The notes below the pieces were generated by a model. It had not been told where the DNA came from. It saw only the letters and a program-made list of their open reading frames with translations, and made no database searches. Positions 47,351 to 57,276 of a stretch of DNA of 64,000 bases are shown one piece after another (position 1 is the first letter of the stretch; the number at the start of each line of letters is the position of its first letter). The stretch is from Stenotrophomonas maltophilia (GTDB lineage Bacteria; Pseudomonadota; Gammaproteobacteria; Xanthomonadales; Xanthomonadaceae), in contig NZ_CP037858.1 of assembly GCF_006974125.1 (NCBI RefSeq), positions 1,240,001 through 1,304,000 on the forward strand, written 5' to 3'. A program made the translations under genes and the position numbers.

Positions 47351-48241
47351 TCAGATTGACTCGCCGAAGGCCTTGGCCAGGTTCCGGTACGCCTTCTTCT
47401 GCGCCTCGTCGGTCGCGGCCGGGGCCACGATCTCGATCTCGACGATCTGGTCGCCGTCCGGATTGCCCGGCAGGCCACGCCCGCGCAGGCGCAGCTTGCG
47501 CCCGGCATCGGAATCGGCCGGGATCTTCAGTTCCACCGCGCCGCCCAGGGTCGGCACGCTGATACTGGTGCCCAGCGCGGCCTGCCACGGCGTGACCGGC
47601 AGCGTATAGAGGATGTTGCGGCCGTCAACCTCGAACTGCGGGTGGGCGGCGTATTCCACTTCCAGCAGCAGGTTGCCGCCATGGTTGCCCTGACCGGCCA
47701 GACGGATCACCTGGCCCGGACGGATGCCCTTGGGCACGCGCACGTCCAGCTGCTTGCCGTTGACGGTGATGCGCAGGCTGTCGCCGCTGTAGGCCGCTTC
47801 CAGTGGCACCGACAGCTTGGCGCGGGTGTCGCGGTTGGGCGCATGGCCCTGGCTGCTGAAACCCGGGCCCGGACCGGCTCCGCCGCCGCGCTGGCGCGCG
47901 AACAGGCTTTCGAAGAAGTCGCTGAAGCCGCCGTTGGGGCCGCCACCACCGAACACTTCCTCGAAATTGAAACCACCGGCGCCGCCGTAGTTCGGCGGCA
48001 CGTTGAACTCCTCGCCCGGGCGATAGCCCTGCGCGCGCAGCTGGTCGTAGGCCGCGCGCTTTTCAGGATCGCGCAGCGCCTCGTAGGCCTCGTTGACCGC
48101 CTTGAACTTGTCTTCGGCCCCGGCCTCCTTGCTGACGTCCGGGTGGTACTTGCGTGCCAGCCGGCGGTAGGCGGTCTTGATCTCCGCCTCGCCCGCGCTC
48201 GGTTCCACCCCCAGGGTGGCGTAGTAATCCTTGAATTCCAT
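47351..48241 (-). CDS. DnaJ/CbpA-type co-chaperone
   Basis: 296-residue Hsp40. J-domain (1-70) with HPD at 33-35 (YHPDVSKEAGAEDKFKAVNE), Gly/Phe-rich linker (about 85-130), and two C-terminal beta domains without the zinc finger, i.e. CbpA/DjlA-like class B. It stimulates DnaK ATPase and binds unfolded clients. The ATG at 48241 gives MEFKDYYATLGVEPSA, the family start. Stand-alone gene. Confidence 0.93.
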   Translation of the reverse strand: MEFKDYYATLGVEPSAGEAEIKTAYRRLARKYHPDVSKEAGAEDKFKAVNEAYEALRDPEKRAAYDQLRAQGYRPGEEFNVPPNYGGAGGFNFEEVFGGGGPNGGFSDFFESLFARQRGGGAGPGPGFSSQGHAPNRDTRAKLSVPLEAAYSGDSLRITVNGKQLDVRVPKGIRPGQVIRLAGQGNHGGNLLLEVEYAAHPQFEVDGRNILYTLPVTPWQAALGTSISVPTLGGAVELKIPADSDAGRKLRLRGRGLPGNPDGDQIVEIEIVAPAATDEAQKKAYRNLAKAFGESI

Positions 48242-48502
48242 CCAGCTACCTCGATTCGCTTCGGCCGCGCCGGTGGCGCCGCCCCGGGTTCATTCTACGC
48301 GCCGGCGATGCTACGCCGCCCTTCGTGCGGCCCCGGTGAGGCCGACTGATCCTGCGCAATGCGGCTGCCATCGCCCTGCCCCAGGCTGTGGCTGGAAGCC
48401 CTCGCCGCAAAGCCTGAAGATGGGGCCTGCACACCGGGTTTCCAATGTCTTGACGCCCCTGTCCCATCCGGCCCACTAGCCTGCCCCTGCAAGGAGTTCC
48501 CC

Positions 48503-48985
48503 ATGACCATCCACGTTGGCGACCGTATTCCGGAAGTGACCCTCAAGCGCATCCGCGAGGGCATCGAAACGCTTGACACGCATTCGCTGTTCGACGCGCG
48601 CAAGGTGGTCCTGTTCGCCGTGCCCGGTGCGTTCACCCCGACCTGTTCGGCCCGTCACCTGCCCGGCTACGTCGAGAAGTTCCAGGCGTTCCGCCAGCGC
48701 GGCATCGACGTCTACTGCGTGGCGGTCAACGACCCGTTCGTGATGAAGGCATGGGCGGCCGACCAGAATGTGCCCGACGGCCTGCTGATGCTGTCCGACG
48801 GCAATGCCGAACTGACCCGCGCGCTCGGCCTGGAGCTCGATGCCAGCGCCTCGGGCATGGGCATCCGCTCGCGCCGCTTCGCACTGTACGTGGTCGATGG
48901 CGTGGTGCGCGCGGCGTGGGTCGAACAGCCCGGCCAGTTCGAAGTGTCTTCGGCCGAGTACGTGCTGGAGCACCTGCCCACCTGA
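48503..48985 (+). CDS. Peroxiredoxin (Prx5/AhpE-like, thioredoxin fold)
   Basis: 160-residue thiol peroxidase with peroxidatic Cys48 in GAFTPTCSARHLPGY, the Prx5-type motif; a further Cys lies in DVYCVAVND. It reduces hydrogen peroxide and alkyl hydroperoxides. The ATG at 48503 follows AAGGAG; a longer in-frame reading is unsupported. The ferritin-like gene follows after 29 bp and the pair reads as an oxidative-stress/iron unit. Confidence 0.93.
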   Translation: MTIHVGDRIPEVTLKRIREGIETLDTHSLFDARKVVLFAVPGAFTPTCSARHLPGYVEKFQAFRQRGIDVYCVAVNDPFVMKAWAADQNVPDGLLMLSDGNAELTRALGLELDASASGMGIRSRRFALYVVDGVVRAAWVEQPGQFEVSSAEYVLEHLPT

Positions 48986-49014
48986 TTCTCCACCGCAAGA
49001 GGGAACGGCCAGCC

Positions 49015-49590
49015 ATGTCCAGCAAGCCAGCCAAAGCCAGCAAGCCCGCCGCGAGGATTCCCGGCATCAGCGACCGCAAGACCCTGCGTGATCGCGCCCG
49101 GCGCAACATCGAGGACGGCGCGATCACCGACAGCTACAGCGCCGACCGCAAGGTAGTGATCAAGCTGCTCAACGACGCCTTGGCCACCGAGTACGTCTGC
49201 GTGCTGCGCTACTACCGGCATTACTTCATGGCCAAGGGCATGCTGGCCGATGCGGTGAAAGCCGAGTTCCTCGAGCATGCACAGCAGGAACAGGCGCACG
49301 CCGGCAAGCTGGCCGAGCGCATCGTCCAGCTCGGCGGAGAGCCCGACTTCAACCCTGACACGCTGACCACGCGCTCGCACGCCGAGTACAAGGAAGGAAG
49401 CGACCTGCGCGATATGGTCCGCGAGAACCTGGTGGCCGAACGCATCGCCATCGACAGCTACCGCGAGATGATCAACTTCATCGGCGACCGCGATACCACC
49501 ACCAAGCGCATCCTGGAAGAGATCCTGGCGCAGGAAGAAGAGCACGCCGACGAGTTCGCCGACCTGCTGGACGGGTGGATCGGCGAATGA
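49015..49590 (+). CDS. Ferritin-like/bacterioferritin-type protein
   Basis: 191-residue four-helix-bundle protein with diiron-type residues: Glu59 (LATEYVCVLRYYRHY), EFLEHAQQEQAHAGKL (Glu, Glu92, His95), VRENLVAERIAIDSYREM and EEILAQEEEHADEFADLL. This is the standard bacterioferritin/DPS-like spacing. The basic N-terminal tail (SSKPAKASKPAARIPG) could bind DNA as in Dps, an inference. The ATG at 49015 follows AGAGGGAACGGCC. Likely co-transcribed with the peroxiredoxin. Confidence 0.85.
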   Translation: MSSKPAKASKPAARIPGISDRKTLRDRARRNIEDGAITDSYSADRKVVIKLLNDALATEYVCVLRYYRHYFMAKGMLADAVKAEFLEHAQQEQAHAGKLAERIVQLGGEPDFNPDTLTTRSHAEYKEGSDLRDMVRENLVAERIAIDSYREMINFIGDRDTTTKRILEEILAQEEEHADEFADLLDGWIGE

Positions 49591-49594
49591 TCTG

Positions 49595-49708
49595 GTAGAT
49601 GCCCACCTTGGTGGGCGCCTTTGCCGCGTGCCAACCAAGGTTGGCGCCTACCAGAGCGCGGCGGTGTCGTTGGCGTTGAACCGAGCGCCGACCAAGGTCG
49701 GCATCTAC
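49595..49708. repeat. Three SMAG-like palindromes; one gives the pbpC stop codon
   Basis: Elements at 49595-49618 (+, GTAGATGCCCACCTTGGTGGGC), 49630-49651 (-) and 49687-49708 (-, GTAGATGCCGACCTTGGTCGGC). The TAG of the last one's GTAG (49705-49707) is the stop codon of pbpC (...CTG CGG TAG). Confidence 0.9.
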
Positions 49709-52086
49709 CGCAGGACGTTGAACCGTACCTGCGTCCACGCGCCATCAGCGGCCAACGCGGTCAGGGTGTGTGCGCCTGGCTCGGCGAACTCGCGCTGCAT
49801 CAGCTGCGCACCGTGGGTCTGCGCGATCCATCGGCCATCCAGCAACCAGTCCACGCCCTGCTCGCTGCCCAGCGCGCGCAGCTGCAGGCGCACGCCATGA
49901 TCCGCATTGGGGGCCCGCGCCAGTGCAGCGCCGTCGTTGAGCCCATCGATGTGCAGTGCGACGCTGGCCTCACGGCCATCATCACGGCAGTCCGGCGACA
50001 GCGCCGGCAGCTGCGAGGCGTCGCGCGTGGCCTTGGACAACCACGGCGACAGCAACGCTGGCCAGCGCGCGATCTCGCGCGCGACTTCTTCATGCGGCAA
50101 GCGGCAATCGGCTGACACGCGCAGCCCGGTACGCGCATCGGCAAGGTAGCGCTGCCGGCCCGGCTGCCAGCGCCGCGCCTCGCGCTCGGGGAAGGTCGGT
50201 GGTGCCGCCCCCTCCAGCAGGTAGGCCGGCATCCGCCGCTGGCAAAGCGAAGCAGGCAGACCCTCGGCACGCTCACCGGTTGGCCAGCAGACGTCTTCCT
50301 GGCTGACGCTGGCCGGCATCGGCGCAGCGGCCGAGTCTCCGCGCTGGCGCGGCAGGCTGTCCACCACCTCGAACATCAACGGCAGCGCGGTGACCGCACC
50401 ATACTGCCCCGGCAGCGGCGTGCCGTCGGGCCGTCCCACCCACACGCCCACGGTGTAATGGCGGGTACTGCCGATCGCCCACGCATCGCGGTAGCCATAG
50501 CTGGTGCCGGTCTTCCACGCAACGCGCGGGCGGGCACCGACATCGAAGGTGCCGATGCTGTACCCCGGGCGTGGATTCGATTCCAGCATCTCGCGCACGA
50601 TCCAGCTGGCACCCGGCGAAGCCAGGCGCCGCTCGATCATCGGCTCGTCATCGGTGTAGCGCACACGCCCGGCGATGCCGTTGCGGTTGAGTGCGGCGAA
50701 GGCGCCAACCAGGTCTTCCAGGCGCGCGCCGGTGCCACCCAGGATCAGCGACAGGTTGGGTGTGCTGCCCGGCGGGAAGCGCAGCTGGATGCCTGCGTGC
50801 GACAGCCGCGCGGCGAAGCGGGCGGCCCCGACCCGCTGCAGCAGGTCCACCGAGGGCACGTTGAGTGACAGCCGCAATGCGCTGGAGGCGCCGATCGGCC
50901 CATTGAAGGCCATATCAAAATTGCCCGGCCGATAGCTGCCGAAACTCTGCGGCGCATCGACCAGCAGGCTCTCCGAATGGATCAGGCCATCGTCCAGCGC
51001 CATTGCATACAGGAACGGCTTGAGCGTGGAGCCGGGCGAACGCCAGGCCTGCACCATGTCCACGTGGCCAAGCCGCTGGCGGTCGCCAAAGGACAACGTA
51101 CCGACGTAGGCACGCGCCTGAAGGGTCTGGTTGTCGATCACCAGCAGGGCCGCCGAAGTGCGCTCGGGCAGCGTCGAGAAATAGCTGGCCACGCGTTCTT
51201 CCAACGTACGCTGCAGCCCGATGTCGATGCTGCTCTGGATGCGTGCCTGGCCCGGATGCGCCGAGTGCAGGCGCTGCGCCAGCAATGCAGCATGCAGCGG
51301 CGGCCGCAGCGAGCGCGCCACCACGTTCTCGATGCGCGCGTCTTCCACCTCTTCCGGTGTCCATGCACCCAGTTCGGCCATGCGTGACAGCACCTTGTCG
51401 CGCGCCCTCTGTGCCGCTTCCGGATGGCGGTCCGGACGCAGCCGGCTCGGCGCCTGCGGCAGCACCGCCAGCAGCGCGGCCTCGGCATGCGACAGCTGCG
51501 CCGCCGGCTTGCCCAGATAGGCCCAGCTGGCGGCTTCCACGCCTTCAATGGTGCCGCCGTACGGCGCGCGCTCCAGGTACAGGGCCAGGATCTGCCGCTT
51601 GCTCAGGTGCACTTCCAGCTGTACCGCACGCAGCATCTGCTTGAGCTTGCCCCAGGGGGTGCGTGTGTGCGGGTCGAGGATGCGCGCGACCTGCATGGTC
51701 AGGGTCGAGCCACCGGACACAATGCGGCCGCCGCGCAGCAGCTGGCCGCTGGCGCGCAGGATCGCCAGCGGGTTGATGCCCGGGTGCCTCCAGAACCAGC
51801 GGTCCTCGTAGGTCAGCAGCGCCTGCAGGTACAGCGGCGAGACGCTGTCGACCGAGGCCGGATAGCGCCACACGCCCTCGGCATCGGCGAACGCACGCAG
51901 CGGTGTGCCGTCCGCCGACACCACCAGCGTGCTGGTATCGCGCTGCTTCGGCAGCGGCGGCGGGAAGGCGAGATCCAGCACCAGCAGCAGCGCCAGCGTG
52001 GCGGCCGTACCCCAGCGCAACCACGGCCACAGCGGCCGCAGCCGGCGGCGCAGTGCCGCCAGCCGGGTCTTCATTGCGTCTTTCAT
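49705..52086 (-). CDS. pbpC: Penicillin-binding protein 1C
   Basis: 793-residue bifunctional murein synthase: cytoplasmic basic N-terminus and TM (about 20-40), glycosyltransferase domain (catalytic Glu in TYEDRWFWRHPGINPLAI, GGSTLTMQVARIL), transpeptidase domain with SxxK (SPGSTLKPF, about 350), SxN (SLNVPS) and KTG (WKTGTSYGYRDAW), and the C-terminal BiPBP_C domain typical of PBP1C. The start is 52086 or 52074 (MKTRLAALRRR), both plausible. It follows the alpha-2-macroglobulin gene after 49 bp, the classic pair in which the macroglobulin protects while PBP1C repairs murein. Confidence 0.95.
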   Translation of the reverse strand: MKDAMKTRLAALRRRLRPLWPWLRWGTAATLALLLVLDLAFPPPLPKQRDTSTLVVSADGTPLRAFADAEGVWRYPASVDSVSPLYLQALLTYEDRWFWRHPGINPLAILRASGQLLRGGRIVSGGSTLTMQVARILDPHTRTPWGKLKQMLRAVQLEVHLSKRQILALYLERAPYGGTIEGVEAASWAYLGKPAAQLSHAEAALLAVLPQAPSRLRPDRHPEAAQRARDKVLSRMAELGAWTPEEVEDARIENVVARSLRPPLHAALLAQRLHSAHPGQARIQSSIDIGLQRTLEERVASYFSTLPERTSAALLVIDNQTLQARAYVGTLSFGDRQRLGHVDMVQAWRSPGSTLKPFLYAMALDDGLIHSESLLVDAPQSFGSYRPGNFDMAFNGPIGASSALRLSLNVPSVDLLQRVGAARFAARLSHAGIQLRFPPGSTPNLSLILGGTGARLEDLVGAFAALNRNGIAGRVRYTDDEPMIERRLASPGASWIVREMLESNPRPGYSIGTFDVGARPRVAWKTGTSYGYRDAWAIGSTRHYTVGVWVGRPDGTPLPGQYGAVTALPLMFEVVDSLPRQRGDSAAAPMPASVSQEDVCWPTGERAEGLPASLCQRRMPAYLLEGAAPPTFPEREARRWQPGRQRYLADARTGLRVSADCRLPHEEVAREIARWPALLSPWLSKATRDASQLPALSPDCRDDGREASVALHIDGLNDGAALARAPNADHGVRLQLRALGSEQGVDWLLDGRWIAQTHGAQLMQREFAEPGAHTLTALAADGAWTQVRFNVLR

Positions 52087-52135
52087 TGCGTAGTGCCCGC
52101 AGGACGGGCCGCGCCGTCGCGGCCCATCCGTGGGA

Positions 52136-55100
52136 TCACGGCTGCACCACCGTGATCGTGGTCGGGTTGCTGCGGCCGACGCCACGCAGCTGCGGCCGGT
52201 ACATGTCCTCCACCAGCGGCGGCGGCACCGAGTAGGTTCCCGGCGTCACCGCGCGTACCAGGTAGAACACGTTGGCCTTGCTGCCACGCGAGAGCTTCAG
52301 CGCGGCCACATAGCGGTCGTCGCGGAACTCCTCGTGCTTGGTATCGGCCGCTTCACCGCGGTCGCTGATGGTGATGCCATCGACCACCACATCGGCCCAC
52401 TGCTTGGCGTCACCCAGGTTGAAGTTCTCGATCTCCAGGCCGGCCGGCAGCAGGTCGGTCAGCAGTGCATCCGGCATGGTGGTGTCGGCGGTGACAGTGA
52501 CGCGCACGATCAGGGCTTCACCTTCCTTCAGCGGGCGCGGCGACCACGGCTTGCCATCGGTACCGTAGTAGCTGCGTTCGATGCCCAGCACGCTGTTGTC
52601 CGGCGCCGGTGCACTGCGCGGGATGCCGGCCACGTCGATGCTGGCGAACATCGGCGGCTGGCCCTGCGGGGTGAAGCGCACGCCGCTGGCCAGTTCGCTG
52701 GCGGTGAAGTTGCGGCCGAACAGCTTGCGCTCGCCGACGGACTCGCTGTTGCCACCGATCACCAGTTCACCGGCCACCAGTGCCTTCTGGTTGGCCGCCA
52801 GGGCCTTGCCGAGGCGGGCAATGGCTACCTGTTCCTGCGTACTCAACCACATCCAGCCGGCACTGCGGCGCGCATCGAGGCCACGGCCCAGATCGACCGC
52901 ACGCGCGTCCCAGGCCGGCTTGGCCAGCTTGTTCTCGTGCGTCAGCGCGATCATCAGTGCGTCATCGCGGATCGCGCTGCCGTAGTCGCCGAAGTACGAC
53001 GGACGTTCGCTGCTGGACTTGGCGAAGGCCGCCGCCAGTGCCGCCTGGCCACGCTTGGCATCGCCCTGCAGCGACAGCGCCACGCCCAGGTGGACCAGTG
53101 ACAGGCCGCCGACTGCCTTGCTGCGCTCGTTGTCGTACAGCGCGCGCAGGGTACCCAGCGGTGCGCGGTTGACCCGGGCCAGCACATAGCCCGAATACGC
53201 CTTGTTGGAGAACGTCAGCTTCTCGCGGTCATCCTGGCCGTAGAACTGGTTGCCACCGGACAGCAGGTCCTCGCTGAGGCGGTTGAGTGCCTTCTGCAGC
53301 ACGTTGTCGGGCACCGCAAAGCCGGCGTCCTTGGCATCGAGCAGGAACTCGGTGACATACGGCGTCAGCCACGGATTCACGTAGCCGTCGTCACCCCACA
53401 TCGAGAAGTTGCCATTGGCCACCTGCATGGACGCCAGGCGACCGAACGCACCTTCCATGCGTTCACGGCGGGCCTTGGCGTCCAGGCCATCGGCGCCGAG
53501 CATCGACGACGTCGCCTGGTCCAGGATCAGCGCGGCATAGCCCTTGCTGGTGGTCTGCTCGGCACAGCCGTAGGGATAGTTCAGCGCGCCCTGCAGTGCG
53601 CTGGCGAACGGAATCGGCGGCAGCGGGCTGACCAGCAGCCGCGCGTTCACCGACTCGGACATCAGGCCCTCGGTCAGGCTGTTGTCGAGGCTGACCGCAG
53701 CCAGCGGATCCAGCGTGCGCACCTGCGAACGCAGCACCTGCGGCCATGCCGCACGCACCGGCAGATCGTAGCGGCGGTCGGCCTTGAAGCCGTTGCCGTC
53801 CACGCGCACCCGCACCTTGGCCACGCTGTGGCCTTCGCGTGCGGACAGCGGGAAGCTCAACGTGGTCTTGGCATCGGCATTCAACTGCACGCTGCGACTA
53901 CCCTCGCCCAGGGTCAGCGGGCCCTCGGTGTCCACCTTCACGTTGAACTGGCCCGGCTTGCCTGTGAAGTTCTGCACGTCCAGGGTCACGGTGCTGCGGT
54001 CGCCCGGGGCGAGCACACGCGGCATGCTGGCTTCGGCCAGGATCGGCGCGCGCACCACGGTTTCCACGTCGCGCTTGCCGTACTGGTCATCGCTGTAGAC
54101 CAGTGCCGACACCCGCAGCGTGCCGTTGAAGTCCGGCACCTTCAGGCGGATGCGGGCGATGCCCTTGGCGTCGAGCTGCACCGGGCCGGAGAACAGGTCC
54201 ACGGTCTGCACGCGTGCGGTCGGGCGCTTGGCCTGCGGAAGTGCCTGCAGCGCCATGTCGCCACCGAACTTCAGCTTGCCGGCGCCGCCATCGAAGCTCT
54301 CGATCACCCGGCTGTAGATGTCGTAGGCATCGATGCCGAGGCGACGCTGGGCGAAGAAGTGCGCGCCGGCATCGGGCACCGGGAAGCGGGTGATGTTGAG
54401 GATGCCCACATCCACCGCAGAGACGGTGACGTGCGCCATCTTGCCGGCCAGCTGCGGCGCGCTGACCGTCACCGGCAGGTCCTGTTCCGGTCGCATCTGC
54501 TTGGGCGCTGCCAGGCCGACGGCCACGGTGCGGCCCTTGCGGTCCATCGGCACGTGCACCACGCCCACGGCACGGGCCGGGGTGATCTTGCTCGGCGCAC
54601 TGCCGCCACGGAACACCAGCGCGGTGATGTAGACGTCGTGGCGCTCCCAGTCGGCGGTGACCGGGATCCTGAAGGTCGAACCCGGCTTGGCCTCGATGTC
54701 CTGCACATACAGCATGCGGTCGGTCTCGACCATCAGGATGCCCTTGCCGGCGTGCGGCGGGGTCACCGTCACCTCGAGCGTGTCGCCCGCCTTGTAGCCG
54801 GTCTTGTCCAGGCCCAGCTTGATCTTGTCAGGGCGCGCGTCCAGGCCACGGTTGTCGTCACCCCAGCTCCAGCCCGCGCGGAACGGATAGCGGCTGGTGA
54901 GGCCAGTGGACGGATCGAACACGTCCACCCGGTACTCGCCCCACTCCACCGGGAAATCGAAGGCGACCGCGCTGCTGCCGGCATCGACGGTGCGCGTTTC
55001 CTTGTTCTCGAAGCGGCGGGTGAAATCGTAGTCCCAGCGGTTGTCGTTGAAGGTCCAGTGGTAATCGCGCAGTTCGCGCACCAGGGTGATCTTCAGGCCC

Positions 55101-57043
55101 TTGGCCGGCTGCGGCGTACCGGCAGCATCCACGCGCATCAGTTCGAAGCGCGCGTTGCCGTTGGAATCAGCGCCGTCCTCAGGGTTGAACAGCGGGCGCA
55201 CGCCCACCAGCGCATTGGCCGGCCACATCACCCGCTTCAGGGTGCGGGTGACCGTACGGCCACCGGTCTCGTACAGGCTGCCGGACAGCACCACGGCGAT
55301 CGGCGCCTTGGCCTTGGCCGCCTCTTCCGGCAGCGCCACGTCCTCGCGCAGCTGGCCGTTGCCCGGCAGCGTGGTATCGACCACGTCCTTGGCTTCGCGC
55401 GGCAGCTGCAGGGTCGGGTCGCCGAAGAAGTAGCCCGGCAGCCCTTCCACCGGCCGCTGCTCGGCGGCTACCGCCATGCGCGCGGTGAAGCGGTTGCCGT
55501 CGGCCGGTGCACCGTACAGGTAGGCACCATTGGCCTGCAGGCGCAGGTCCTCGCCCGGCTTCAGCGTCTTCTGCGCACTGTCCAGGTCCAGCTTCATGCG
55601 CTCTGGCAGGAACTCCTCGATGCGCAGGGTCATGCCCTGGATCGCTTCCTTGCTGGCCGGGTCGGTACGGAACTCGACCTGCCAGCGCCCGGTCGGCGCC
55701 TCGGCGGGAATGACCTGCTCGAAATTGATGTAGCCCTGTTCACCCGGCTGCAGGCGGGTCTCGCGGAAGGTCTTGCCGTCGGGCTGCTTCAGGCGCAGGA
55801 ACACCGGCTGTGCCTTGACCGGCTTGCCGTCGTTGTCGCGCAGCAGCGCGGACAGGCGCACGGTCTCGCCCGGGCGGTACAGGTCGCGGCCGGACCAGGC
55901 GTAGACATCGAACCAGGCGTTGTCACGGCCAGCCACGGCGAACTCGCTCAGGTCCAGCGCCGGCTGGTTGAACGGCAGGAAGCTGGTGTCCTTGCCACTG
56001 CTGGCGACCAGCACGTGGGTGGCATCCAGGGTGTAGTTCAGCAGCGCATTGCCATTGCCGTCGGTGCTGCCCTTGAGCACCACCTCGCCCTTCGCATCCA
56101 GCACGCGCAGGTCGATGCCCTTCAGTGGCGCACCGTCCTTCAGGCCGGCGGTGTGGACGAACAGCTTGTCCTTGTAGGCACGGGTATGCAGGCCGATGTC
56201 GCTGACCGAGAAGAACGCGGTATCGAATTCGCCTTCGTAGTCGCCGGTGCGCTTGAGCAGGGCGAAGTACAGGCCCGGCTCCTGCAGTTCCTTGATGTCC
56301 TGGGTTGGCAGGTAGGTCAGCACCCGCTCATTCTTCTTGCCGCCAAGAATGAAGCGGTTGACGTAGACCGGCTCGGCCAGCTTGTTGATCGGGCTGCGCT
56401 CGTAGTCGCTGCTCAGTTCCCAGCTGCCACGGCGGCCGCCACGCTGGTACTGGCTGAAGAAGGTTGGCAGGTCCTTCTCGCGCACGCGCAGGAACTCGAC
56501 ATCGACCTCCGGCACGTTCACCGACACCACCGGCAGGCCACGGCTGTCCTTGGCCGGCAGCACGCTGCCCTGCGACGCGAAACCGACTACCGGCTTCAGC
56601 TCGCCGCTGAACACCTTCTGCTTCAGCTCCTTGCCCAGGCGGCTGCCATCTGCGGCCAGCAGGTCGGGCGAGACCACCAGGCTGAATTCCTTGCCGGCCT
56701 CGACGAACGGGTAGCGCAGGGTCAGGCCGTCATCGGACAGCGTCCAGCTGCTGTCGTCGGTGCCGACCTTCTCTTCGAAGCGCACCAGCTTGTCGAAATC
56801 CTGGGTACCGACCAGCGGACGCGAGAACTCCAGCGCCAGCGACAAGCCGTCATTCTTCTGGTCCGGGTAGGCACGCAGCAGGGTGAACTCCTTCACCTGC
56901 TCGGCCTTGGTGGTGATGGCTTCACCGCTGGCCTTGGGCAGCTGCCCGCTGTCGTTGCGGCAGCCGGCCAGGCCCAGCAACAGGCCTCCTGCCAGTACCG
57001 CCGCCGCCCATCCCCACCGCTTCCGCCGTGCCGGACCGCTCAT
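52136..57043 (-). CDS. Bacterial alpha-2-macroglobulin lipoprotein
   Basis: 1635-residue inner-membrane-anchored periplasmic protease trap (YfhM/ECAM type). Lipobox LGLAGC (Cys28); a series of macroglobulin beta-domains; intact thioester motif PYGCAEQTTSKGY at about 1155-1160 inside the alpha-alpha toroid domain, so covalent trapping is predicted. C-terminal receptor-like region SLKEGEAL-type and EIENFNLGDAKQW. Start 57043 fits the signal peptide (MSGPARRKRWGWAAAVLAGG). Operon with pbpC. Confidence 0.96.
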   Translation of the reverse strand: MSGPARRKRWGWAAAVLAGGLLLGLAGCRNDSGQLPKASGEAITTKAEQVKEFTLLRAYPDQKNDGLSLALEFSRPLVGTQDFDKLVRFEEKVGTDDSSWTLSDDGLTLRYPFVEAGKEFSLVVSPDLLAADGSRLGKELKQKVFSGELKPVVGFASQGSVLPAKDSRGLPVVSVNVPEVDVEFLRVREKDLPTFFSQYQRGGRRGSWELSSDYERSPINKLAEPVYVNRFILGGKKNERVLTYLPTQDIKELQEPGLYFALLKRTGDYEGEFDTAFFSVSDIGLHTRAYKDKLFVHTAGLKDGAPLKGIDLRVLDAKGEVVLKGSTDGNGNALLNYTLDATHVLVASSGKDTSFLPFNQPALDLSEFAVAGRDNAWFDVYAWSGRDLYRPGETVRLSALLRDNDGKPVKAQPVFLRLKQPDGKTFRETRLQPGEQGYINFEQVIPAEAPTGRWQVEFRTDPASKEAIQGMTLRIEEFLPERMKLDLDSAQKTLKPGEDLRLQANGAYLYGAPADGNRFTARMAVAAEQRPVEGLPGYFFGDPTLQLPREAKDVVDTTLPGNGQLREDVALPEEAAKAKAPIAVVLSGSLYETGGRTVTRTLKRVMWPANALVGVRPLFNPEDGADSNGNARFELMRVDAAGTPQPAKGLKITLVRELRDYHWTFNDNRWDYDFTRRFENKETRTVDAGSSAVAFDFPVEWGEYRVDVFDPSTGLTSRYPFRAGWSWGDDNRGLDARPDKIKLGLDKTGYKAGDTLEVTVTPPHAGKGILMVETDRMLYVQDIEAKPGSTFRIPVTADWERHDVYITALVFRGGSAPSKITPARAVGVVHVPMDRKGRTVAVGLAAPKQMRPEQDLPVTVSAPQLAGKMAHVTVSAVDVGILNITRFPVPDAGAHFFAQRRLGIDAYDIYSRVIESFDGGAGKLKFGGDMALQALPQAKRPTARVQTVDLFSGPVQLDAKGIARIRLKVPDFNGTLRVSALVYSDDQYGKRDVETVVRAPILAEASMPRVLAPGDRSTVTLDVQNFTGKPGQFNVKVDTEGPLTLGEGSRSVQLNADAKTTLSFPLSAREGHSVAKVRVRVDGNGFKADRRYDLPVRAAWPQVLRSQVRTLDPLAAVSLDNSLTEGLMSESVNARLLVSPLPPIPFASALQGALNYPYGCAEQTTSKGYAALILDQATSSMLGADGLDAKARRERMEGAFGRLASMQVANGNFSMWGDDGYVNPWLTPYVTEFLLDAKDAGFAVPDNVLQKALNRLSEDLLSGGNQFYGQDDREKLTFSNKAYSGYVLARVNRAPLGTLRALYDNERSKAVGGLSLVHLGVALSLQGDAKRGQAALAAAFAKSSSERPSYFGDYGSAIRDDALMIALTHENKLAKPAWDARAVDLGRGLDARRSAGWMWLSTQEQVAIARLGKALAANQKALVAGELVIGGNSESVGERKLFGRNFTASELASGVRFTPQGQPPMFASIDVAGIPRSAPAPDNSVLGIERSYYGTDGKPWSPRPLKEGEALIVRVTVTADTTMPDALLTDLLPAGLEIENFNLGDAKQWADVVVDGITISDRGEAADTKHEEFRDDRYVAALKLSRGSKANVFYLVRAVTPGTYSVPPPLVEDMYRPQLRGVGRSNPTTITVVQP

Positions 57044-57127
57044 GTCGTCACTCCTTGATCGAGGTGGCCATTATAGGCGGGCCGCGTCAAGGTGTTGACG
57101 CGAATTCGGCAATTGCCCCAGCTGCAG

Positions 57128-57216
57128 GTAGTGCCGGCCGCTGGCCGGCAGTCCGGCAGTCCGGCAGTCGCCAACCCTGGTTGGCGTCGGCCGTGCCAAC
57201 CAAGGTTGGCACCTAC
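57128..57216. repeat. SMAG pair upstream of the macroglobulin gene
   Basis: Plus GTAGTGCC subtype (57128-57150) and minus GTAGGTGCCAACCTTGGTTGGC subtype (57195-57216), with a degenerate GCCAACCCTGGTTGGC between them. These fill the 233-bp gap between prpD and the macroglobulin gene. Confidence 0.85.
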
Positions 57217-57276
57217 CAAAGCAGCCGAGCCACGTGCCCGGCAAGCAGACGTGGCATCAGATCCACCAAGGCGTTG

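Noticed and set aside
53828..57058. Open frame of over 1000 codons antisense to the macroglobulin gene
   Set aside because: His/Arg/Gln-rich with no domains; a high-GC shadow of a real gene. Similar long antisense frames over fadJ-like, cstA, gcvP and acnD rejected for the same reason.
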